Assembly (NCBI RefSeq): GCF_021028995.1
Contig: NZ_JAJJZG010000002.1
Span: 226,468-290,467 of the forward strand
Direction of reading: 5' to 3'
DNA: 64,000 nucleotides
Source of the DNA: Halobacterium sp. KA-4
GTDB lineage: Archaea > Halobacteriota > Halobacteria > Halobacteriales > Halobacteriaceae
Part shown: one piece after another, positions 58,239 through 64,000 of the stretch
Numbering within the stretch: the first letter of the stretch is position 1
Layout of the letters: each line of letters begins with the position of its first letter
The notes under the pieces: generated by a model
Seen by the model: only the letters and a program-made list of their open reading frames with translations
Databases searched by the model: none
What the model was told of the DNA's origin: nothing
Position numbers and translations under genes: made by a program

Positions 58239-60623
58239 ATGAAAGTCGCGGACGTACCCGGGCTCCCCGAGGGGGTCGCCGACCACCTCGAATCGGGGGG
58301 CATCGAGGAGCTCTACCCGCCGCAGGCGGAGGCCGTGGAGGCGGGCGTCGCCGAGGGCGAGAGCCTCGTGGCGAGCGTGCCGACCGCCAGCGGGAAGACT
58401 CTCATCGCGGAGTTGGCGATGCTGTCGGCGGTCGCTGACGGCGGGAAGGCGCTGTATATCGTGCCGCTGCGCGCGCTCGCCGGCGAGAAGGCCACCGAGT
58501 TCGAGGAGTTCGAACAGTTCGGGTTCTCCGTGGGCGTCTCCACGGGGAACTACGAGGACGACGGCTCGCGGCTGTCCGACAACGACATCATCGTGGCCAC
58601 CTCCGAGAAGGTCGACTCGCTGGTGCGCAACGGCGCGGGCTGGATCGACGACCTCTCCTGCGTGGTCGCGGATGAGGTCCACCTCGTAGATGACGACCAC
58701 CGCGGGCCCACGCTGGAAGTGACGCTGGCGAAACTCCGCCAACGCGTGCAGGACCTCCAGGTAGTTGCGCTGTCGGCGACGGTCGGGAACGCCGACGAGA
58801 TTGCGGAGTGGCTGGACGCCGAACTCGTGGACTCGGAGTGGCGGCCCATCGACCTGCGGACGGGCGTCCACTACGGGCAGGCCGTCCACTACGACGACGG
58901 CACGCAGGAGGAGTTGGCGACCGGCGGCAGCGACAGCCAAACCGCCGCCATCGTGGAGGACACGCTCGCTGACGACGGCTCGACGCTCGTGTTCGTGAAT
59001 TCGCGGCGGAACGCCGAAGCCGCGGCGCGCCGGCTCGCGGACGTGACCAAGCAGGGCATCAGCGACGACGACCAGAAGCGCCTCCGGGAGGTCGCCGACG
59101 AAATCCGGGGCGTCAGCGACACGGAGACCAGCGACGACCTCGCGGACGCCGTTGAGAAGGGCGCGGCATTCCACCACGCCGGGCTCGCGCGCGAGCACCG
59201 CGAACTCGTCGAGGAGGCGTTCCGCGACCGCGCCATTAAGGTCGTCTCCGCGACGCCGACGCTCGCGGCGGGCGTGAACACGCCGAGCCGCCGGGTTGTC
59301 GTGCGGGACTGGCAGCGCTACGACGGCACCGCGGGCGGGATGCAGCCGCTGTCCGTGCTGGAAGTCCACCAGATGTTCGGGCGCGCGGGTCGTCCCGGCC
59401 GGGACCCGTACGGCGAAGCGGTGCTGCTCGCGAACAACCACGACGAGCTAGAGGAGCTGTTCGACCGCTACATCTACGCGGAGCCCGAGCCCGTGCGCTC
59501 GAAACTCGCGGCGGAGCCCGCGCTCCGGACGCACGTGCTCGCGGCGGTCGCGACGGGCTTCACGACCACGGAGGACGCACTCCACGAGTTCCTCGGGGAG
59601 ACGCTGTACGCGACGCAGACCGACGACCCCGGCCGCCTGAAGAGCGTCACGCGGGACGTACTGACGTACCTCGAACGGAACGAGTTCGTCGAGCGCGAGG
59701 ACGGCACGCTGCGTGCGACCAGCACCGGCCACCTCGTGAGCCAGCTGTACGTCGACCCGATGAGTGCGGCGACGCTCGTCGACGGACTGCGGGCGGCCAA
59801 ACGCGGGGAAACGGCAGCCGAGGCGAGCGGTGAAGCCGCGAGCCGCGCGGGGGAAGCAACGTTCCAGACCGCCAGCGAGCTACAGGACGACAGCGCGCCC
59901 GGAACGAGCGACGAGGACGCCGAGACGGGTGACGCAGAGGGCGAGGGCGCGAGCCCGACGCCGTTCGGCCTGTTCCACCTCGTGAGCCGGACGCCGGACA
60001 TGTACGAACTCTACCTGCGCTCGGGGGACCGCGAGCAGTACACGGAACTCGCCTACGAGCGCGAGGACGAGCTGCTCGGATCCGCACCCCGCGAAGAGGA
60101 GGCGGCTTTCGAGGACTGGCTGTCCGCGCTGAAGACCGCGAAACTCCTCGAAGACTGGGCCTCCGAATTGGACGAGGACCGCATCGCGGAGCGCTACGGC
60201 GTCGGCCCAGGCGACATCCGTGGGAAGGTCGAGACCGCGGAGTGGCTGCTCCACGCCGCCGAGCGCCTCGCGGGCGACCTCGACGACGTGGAGTCCGCGG
60301 CCGCCGTGCGCGAGGCGCGCAAGCGCGTGGAGTACGGCGTCCGCGAGGAACTCCTGGACCTCGCCGGCGTGCGCAACGTCGGTCGGAAGCGCGCGCGGCG
60401 CCTCTACAACGCGGGCATCGAGTCGCGGGCAGATCTCCGGAACGCCGAGAAGAGCCTCGTGCTGGGCGCGGTCCGCGGCCGTGAGAAGACCGCCGAGCGC
60501 ATCCTCGAGAACGTCGGCCACCCGGACCCGGAGATGGACGCCGTGAACGCGGACGCCGACGCGGTGGCGGCCGCCGAGGAGGCCGACCGGAGCGGGCAGG
60601 CGAACCTGGGGGACTTCTCGTGA
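58239..60623 (+). CDS. hel308: Hel308 superfamily 2 DNA helicase
   Basis: 794 aa 3'-5' helicase that unwinds lagging strands at stalled forks. Q-motif and Walker A PTASGKT (48-54), DEVH box in [11 protein letters not shown] (about 144), motif III LSATVGN, motif [17 protein letters not shown] (about 377-391), and the C-terminal helix-hairpin-helix [19 protein letters not shown] (about 708-726). An acidic Ala/Glu/Ser insertion (about 525-575) is characteristic of halophiles. It ends with a PCNA-binding-like QANLGDFS. Overlaps cgi121 by four bases. Confidence 0.94.
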   Translation: MKVADVPGLPEGVADHLESGGIEELYPPQAEAVEAGVAEGESLVASVPTASGKTLIAELAMLSAVADGGKALYIVPLRALAGEKATEFEEFEQFGFSVGVSTGNYEDDGSRLSDNDIIVATSEKVDSLVRNGAGWIDDLSCVVADEVHLVDDDHRGPTLEVTLAKLRQRVQDLQVVALSATVGNADEIAEWLDAELVDSEWRPIDLRTGVHYGQAVHYDDGTQEELATGGSDSQTAAIVEDTLADDGSTLVFVNSRRNAEAAARRLADVTKQGISDDDQKRLREVADEIRGVSDTETSDDLADAVEKGAAFHHAGLAREHRELVEEAFRDRAIKVVSATPTLAAGVNTPSRRVVVRDWQRYDGTAGGMQPLSVLEVHQMFGRAGRPGRDPYGEAVLLANNHDELEELFDRYIYAEPEPVRSKLAAEPALRTHVLAAVATGFTTTEDALHEFLGETLYATQTDDPGRLKSVTRDVLTYLERNEFVEREDGTLRATSTGHLVSQLYVDPMSAATLVDGLRAAKRGETAAEASGEAASRAGEATFQTASELQDDSAPGTSDEDAETGDAEGEGASPTPFGLFHLVSRTPDMYELYLRSGDREQYTELAYEREDELLGSAPREEEAAFEDWLSALKTAKLLEDWASELDEDRIAERYGVGPGDIRGKVETAEWLLHAAERLAGDLDDVESAAAVREARKRVEYGVREELLDLAGVRNVGRKRARRLYNAGIESRADLRNAEKSLVLGAVRGREKTAERILENVGHPDPEMDAVNADADAVAAAEEADRSGQANLGDFS

Positions 60624-61129
60624 AACTGGTCGCGGGCACCGCGGTCGTCGAGGACGTAGAAACGTTCGTCGCCGCCCTCCCAGACGGCGGCCACGAGACC
60701 GCGGTACAGGCGTTCGACGCGGACTACGTGGCGGGCTGCGAGCACCTCGCGTCGGCGGTCGAGCACGCCAACCGTGCGTTCGAGCGCGGGGAGAACGTCG
60801 CCAGCGACCGCGCGGTCGAAATTCTGCTGTACGCGGCGGGTCGCCGACAGATTCGGGAGTCGCTCGCGATGGGTGTCGCCGAGGGCGAGCAGGAGGTCGT
60901 GGTCGTCGTCGCGGGCGGTGACGAGGACGACGCGGTGACCGCCGTCGTGGACTTCCTCGACGACGCCGCCGTACTCCCGGCAGTGGAGCCACCCGAGGCG
61001 GGCGTCTACGGGGACCGCGAGACGATTCGGGAGTTCTTCGACGTGGGCGACGCCGAGTTGGATGCGGCCGCGGGCGACCTGTCAGGTGTCGTCCGGGAGC
61101 GCGTGGCGCTGCTGGACGTCGAGAAGTAG
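60620..61129 (+). CDS. cgi121: KEOPS complex subunit Cgi121
   Basis: 169 aa from GTG overlapping the hel308 stop. Contains the Cgi121/TPRKB core: [20 protein letters not shown] (about 30-49), [20 protein letters not shown] (about 61-80) and [11 protein letters not shown] (about 134-144). Cgi121 docks on Bud32 and binds the tRNA 3' end for t6A synthesis; the first enzyme of the pathway (tsaC) is at 14862. The hel308-cgi121 pairing is conserved in haloarchaea as I recall. Confidence 0.9.
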   Translation: MKLVAGTAVVEDVETFVAALPDGGHETAVQAFDADYVAGCEHLASAVEHANRAFERGENVASDRAVEILLYAAGRRQIRESLAMGVAEGEQEVVVVVAGGDEDDAVTAVVDFLDDAAVLPAVEPPEAGVYGDRETIREFFDVGDAELDAAAGDLSGVVRERVALLDVEK

Positions 61130-61171
61130 GCGGCCAGCACGCATTTGGCGGGCGCGTCGAACCACCTAGGC

Positions 61172-61546
61172 ATGAGCGACGACGCTGACTACGTGCCAGA
61201 GGAGTCGACCGAGGAGTTCCCCAGCGAGCACGAGGAGCCGCTCGCCGAACACGTCGAGGAGACCCTCGAAGCGATGGAGGCGGCCGTCCAGGGGTCGAGT
61301 TACCCGACGAACGCGAGTTCACTCAAATCCGAGTACGCGACCGAGCGCGACGAAATCGTCAACGAGACGGAGGCGCTGGCGGACGTCTTCGACCGGCTGG
61401 TGCCCGAGGAGTACGACACCCCCGAGGACGCTCGCGAGGCGATTCTCGGCGAGTTGACCGGGCGAGCAGGTATCGAGCACGGCGACCTCGCGGAGTACAA
61501 CCCCGAACGCGAACTCGACGCGATGGACCTCGTGCAGGACGAATAG
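61172..61546 (+). CDS. Acidic haloarchaeal protein (DUF5789/DUF2795-like)
   Basis: 124 aa, very acidic. After an acidic N-terminal part the segment SSYPTNASSLKSEYATERDE (about 42-61), then LADVFDRLVPEEYDTPEDAR and AILGELTGRAGI, recalls DUF2795/DUF5789-type domains (YP.....L). Function unknown. ATG 61172 lies 42 bases after cgi121; it is followed by the ORB-like palindrome. Confidence 0.7.
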   Translation: MSDDADYVPEESTEEFPSEHEEPLAEHVEETLEAMEAAVQGSSYPTNASSLKSEYATERDEIVNETEALADVFDRLVPEEYDTPEDAREAILGELTGRAGIEHGDLAEYNPERELDAMDLVQDE

Positions 61547-61560
61547 TGAGAAACGGTAAC

Positions 61561-61591
61561 ATACCCCTCTCCAGTCGAAACGAAGGGGTAT
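61561..61591. other. ORB-like palindromic motif
   Basis: ATACCCCT (61561-61568) and AGGGGTAT (61584-61591) form a perfect inverted repeat; within it TCCAGTCGAAACGAAGGGGT (61570-61589) is close to the haloarchaeal origin recognition box as I remember it. A second weaker word, TTTTCCACTCGAAACGCC, is at 61667. No orc1/cdc6 gene is adjacent. It might also act as a transcription terminator. Confidence 0.4.
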
Positions 61592-61729
61592 CGGGTGGTC
61601 GCTTTCCCGTGATTCTGTCGTCGGAAAGGTAGTGGTGGGCCGCGTTGCGCCGTCGCTATCAGTTGGTTTTCCACTCGAAACGCCGCCCGCGAAGAGCAGA
61701 CAGTCGTCAGACACTAGACGTACAGCGTG

Positions 61730-61867
61730 TTACTGTCGGAGGTCGCGGCGGTCGTAGTGGCGCTGGCAACTCCGGCAGTAGTACCGGCCGTCGCGCTGCC
61801 GGCGCAGTCGCGTGTGGCCGCGTGGACACTTGACACGCCAGCCGGCGTCGGACGGGTGGTCGCCCAT
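61730..61867 (-). CDS. Very small zinc-finger protein
   Basis: 45 aa. CPRGH (about 14-18) and CRSC (about 32-35) give one zinc site; the rest is basic (RLRRQRDGRYY; RHYDRRDL), which suits nucleic-acid or protein contacts. ATG 61867. Small proteins of this kind are common in haloarchaea. Upstream in-frame sequence overlaps the YIP1 gene in another frame and is not used. Confidence 0.65.
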   Translation of the reverse strand: MGDHPSDAGWRVKCPRGHTRLRRQRDGRYYCRSCQRHYDRRDLRQ

Positions 61868-61935
61868 GTAGATTCGTCTGACGCTCGTCGCACACAAGAA
61901 TGGAATCCTGCCGCGCGGTGAAACTGAAAGTGACG

Positions 61936-62682
61936 TCAGGCCAGCGAGAGCACGAACAGCAGCACGGCGACGATGCCGGACGCGACGGCCGCGCTGCCCG
62001 GCTGGGCGTCGTGGCCTTCCTGGAGGCCGTGCGTCCAAATGTACGCCTGCCATGCAGTGCCGACGAGCGCGCCGAGCACGCCGATGGCGGTACCGGTCGT
62101 GTTCGTGAGTCGCCGGAGCTGCTCGGCTAGCAGTTCGGGGTCGCTGGCGAAGTCGACGCCCGACAGCAGGAAGACGAGGCCGGCCGCGCCGAGCACGGTC
62201 TGGACGAGTTGGGCCGGCGTCGCCCAGCCGGTAACCGCCAGCGTCGCAGTGAACGAGCCGCGGCTCCCGGTGAATGCACCCACCGCGTGCAGCGCGACGG
62301 CGACCAGCACCCAGCCCAGTAGGGTGCCGAAGAAAATCACGGGGATGCGTCCGTATATCGCGTCCCGGAGTTTCGCGCCGACCGAGACCTGCTTCGTCCG
62401 CGGTTCGTCGATAGTACAGGGTTCGGGTAGCGAGCCGTTCATGTCGGCGAACGACTGGCACGTCGACTCCGGCCACGGTTCCATTGTCGTGACCGTGACG
62501 GTGGCGTCGATTTGGGCGGCCATGTACTCGCCGATGGCGACGAACGCGACGGTCGTGACGGCGGCGACCGCGACGACGACCAGCGCGGCGCTACCCAGCG
62601 ACCGCTCGGGCGGGTGCGTCTCGAAGAACGAGCGCGGGTCGAACAGCAGCGTCCGCAGGGCGTGGAGGGCGTCCCGAAGCAT
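61936..62682 (-). CDS. YIP1 family membrane protein
   Basis: 248 aa. N-terminal LLFDPRSFFETHPPERSLG (about 13-31) is the YIP1 start (FxxPxxFF), followed by five helices, with a polar extracellular loop of about 45 residues containing two Cys between helices 1 and 2. YIP1-like prokaryotic proteins have no defined function. Start ATG 62682. Confidence 0.8.
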   Translation of the reverse strand: MLRDALHALRTLLFDPRSFFETHPPERSLGSAALVVVAVAAVTTVAFVAIGEYMAAQIDATVTVTTMEPWPESTCQSFADMNGSLPEPCTIDEPRTKQVSVGAKLRDAIYGRIPVIFFGTLLGWVLVAVALHAVGAFTGSRGSFTATLAVTGWATPAQLVQTVLGAAGLVFLLSGVDFASDPELLAEQLRRLTNTTGTAIGVLGALVGTAWQAYIWTHGLQEGHDAQPGSAAVASGIVAVLLFVLSLA

Positions 62683-62743
62683 GGGCCGGGTGGTTCGCCC
62701 ACGGTGCGTTTCAACGTACCGGCGACTCGCGGCGCGTGCGAGG

Positions 62744-63454
62744 TCAGTCGTGCTTCCGGAGCGCTTCCTCGCGGAGTTCGCCGCGGGCGTGCCACGTCCG
62801 CGGCCGGCACGCGACGGCGACCGCAGTTCCGTACGTCACGGCGACGGCGGCAGTCACGACGACGCCGGGCAGCGAGCCGATGGCGGCACTCGACGGCCAC
62901 GACACCGGGGAGAACGCGGTGACGCGCACCACCCACGCCACGAGCAGTACCGTCGACAGCGGCAGGTAGATGCGGCGCAGGCGGTGGGCAATCGCCTCCT
63001 CCGCGGAGACCTTGATGGTGGGTTCGCGGTAGTCGCGGGCGAGGCGCTCGCGCCAGTCGGTGTCCGGCGACGTTTCGTCGGGCGCGAGGCCGACGGCGAC
63101 GACGTTCTCCTGGAGCGTGCGGACGCGGCTCCGCCAGATGTCGTAGCCGCGGTAGCGACGCGCCTCCACGCCGAGAAACGCGCCGAGCGCGATAACACCC
63201 ACGAGCAGGAGGTAGTGTGGGTTCGAGCGCCCGGAGAACGCCCACGTGAGGACCGCCGCCATCACGACGACTGCCCAGTTCGTAGTGCGGTCGAGGCGCT
63301 CGCGCCAGAACTTCATGCGGTGAATCTCCCCGCGGTAGACGTGCGCGAGCGCGGAGCTGGGGCCCATGTCGGTCTCGAACAGTCCCACGCCGAGTTCGGG
63401 GTCGGACGCGGTCGCGTCGTCACCGTCGGTCGAGTCGGCAGTGTCGTCGGGCAT
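62744..63454 (-). CDS. DUF2270 membrane protein
   Basis: 236 aa. DUF2270 motif ALAHVYRGEIHRMKFWRERL (about 35-54) followed by DRTTNWAVVVMAAVLTWAFS, a central polar part with RRYRGYDIWRSRVRTLQENV (about 97-116) and two later helices. Acidic N-terminus and short charged C-terminus. Widespread in haloarchaea, function unknown. Three bases separate it from the DsrE-family gene upstream, on the other side of 63454. Confidence 0.85.
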   Translation of the reverse strand: MPDDTADSTDGDDATASDPELGVGLFETDMGPSSALAHVYRGEIHRMKFWRERLDRTTNWAVVVMAAVLTWAFSGRSNPHYLLLVGVIALGAFLGVEARRYRGYDIWRSRVRTLQENVVAVGLAPDETSPDTDWRERLARDYREPTIKVSAEEAIAHRLRRIYLPLSTVLLVAWVVRVTAFSPVSWPSSAAIGSLPGVVVTAAVAVTYGTAVAVACRPRTWHARGELREEALRKHD

Positions 63455-63457
63455 CGG

Positions 63458-64000
63458 TCAGACGAGTAGTTGGACGTCCGCGTCGGCCATGTCTCGGAGC
63501 GCGGTGGCGGCGCCGACGCCGACGGTGACCCCGTCGTAGAAGTCGTCGGCGTCGTAGTCCAGCAGGTCGATGGTCATCTGGCAGGCCTGGAACTCCACGC
63601 CCATCTCGATGCCCGTCTCGAGGAGGTCGGCGACCGAAGCGGTGCCGTTGGCGTCGAGTTTGCGCTCCAGCATGTGCGTGGTCACGCGGTCCATCCCGGG
63701 CAGCGCCGCGACAGCGTTGGGCACTGGGAGGTTCGGGTTGCCGACGGCGCTCAGTTCGAGGCTGTCGGCGCGCTCCTCGTGGAGGATATCCAGTCCCCAG
63801 AACGTGTGGAAGACGGTGACGTCCCAGTCGAAGGCGGCGGCCGTGGTCGCGAGGATGAGCGGCGGGTACGCCATGTCGAGCGTGCCCTTCGTGGCGATAA
63901 TGCTCAGTTTCGGCTGGTCCTCGTCAGCGTCGTCGCCGTCGTCGAGACGGGCTTCGAGGTCGGCGACGCGCGCCGCGAGTTCCTCGCGCGTGGGTTCGGG
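63458..64000 (-). CDS. DsrE/DsrF/DrsH-like protein, 5' end outside the window
   Basis: The frame is open from the right edge to 63458. Visible: a coiled acidic segment (REELAARVADLEARLDDGDD) just inside the edge, then a DsrE-fold domain (LSIIATKGTLDMAYPPLILA, FHTFWGLDILHEE, ACQMTIDLLDYDADDFYDGV) with a Cys in the position seen in DsrE-type sulfur carriers. The N-terminus is missing, so total length is unknown. Same strand as DUF2270 and YIP1, probably one transcript. Confidence 0.83.
   Translation of the reverse strand, partial: PEPTREELAARVADLEARLDDGDDADEDQPKLSIIATKGTLDMAYPPLILATTAAAFDWDVTVFHTFWGLDILHEERADSLELSAVGNPNLPVPNAVAALPGMDRVTTHMLERKLDANGTASVADLLETGIEMGVEFQACQMTIDLLDYDADDFYDGVTVGVGAATALRDMADADVQLLV

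Noticed and set aside
1..64000. CRISPR array or other cas genes near the Cas4-like gene
   Set aside because: No regularly spaced direct repeats were seen anywhere in the window; the Cas4-like gene stands alone.

Overview
The window is chromosomal DNA from a haloarchaeon (class Halobacteria, Halobacterium-like; genus not resolvable without a search). Evidence: very high GC with G/C-ending codons, strongly acidic proteins, many leaderless genes with a TATA-like box about 25-30 bases upstream of the start, archaeal-only genes (DNA polymerase D large subunit, Hel308, KEOPS Cgi121, PibD-type prepilin peptidase) and numerous haloarchaea-restricted small zinc-ribbon and DUF proteins. No rRNA, tRNA or CRISPR array was recognised.

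Layout. 0-12.5 kb: housekeeping genes including dispersed histidine genes (hisI, hisA, hisB), a prepilin peptidase, a halophilic 2Fe-2S ferredoxin, an ACT-domain regulator, an IMPACT-family protein, an S9 peptidase, upp and a phosphate permease. 12.5-18.1 kb: molbindin, a CNNM/CBS membrane protein, a glutaredoxin-redoxin pair, Sua5/TsaC, a stand-alone Cas4-like protein downstream of two DUF2238-like membrane proteins, and cmi4. 18.2-22.4 kb: a bioY-ATPase-permease biotin ECF transporter and a membrane heterodisulfide-reductase-like Fe-S protein. 22.4-23.2 kb is a small AT-richer patch with a Tat lipoprotein. 23.3-32.3 kb: GNAT, MFS, and the tetrapyrrole block hemB, hemL, hemC-cobA-hemD, with two tandem paralogous membrane proteins inside it. 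32.3-39.1 kb: DHH phosphoesterase, M19 dipeptidase, a CPA2 antiporter with its TrkA-C regulator, an unexplained promoter-bearing non-coding stretch (37.07-37.69 kb), a NifU-like protein and zinc ribbons. 39.2-43.4 kb: DNA polymerase D large subunit (intein-free) and a PPC-domain protein.

43.5-54.9 kb looks like an accessory region: codon use is less GC-biased, it carries a five-gene peptide ABC importer (dppA-B-C-D-F), and it ends in 2.9 kb of gene-poor DNA with a decayed SWIM zinc-finger gene and several inverted repeats. The most striking observation is here: the substrate-binding protein DppA has the segments of the family-5 solute-binding fold in circularly permuted order. DppC carries a long N-terminal membrane extension and DppF a C-terminal-domain insertion.

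54.9-64 kb: a CBS protein with glyS and a dolichol-kinase-like gene, then hel308-cgi121, small zinc proteins, YIP1, DUF2270 and the start of a DsrE-family gene running off the right edge.

Non-coding structure worth noting: three copies of a long GAAAG...CTTTC palindromic intergenic element (444, 3469 and 25222), twin hairpins with identical loops and different stems upstream of hemC, direct repeats upstream of hemL, and ORB-like motifs at 9115 and 61561.
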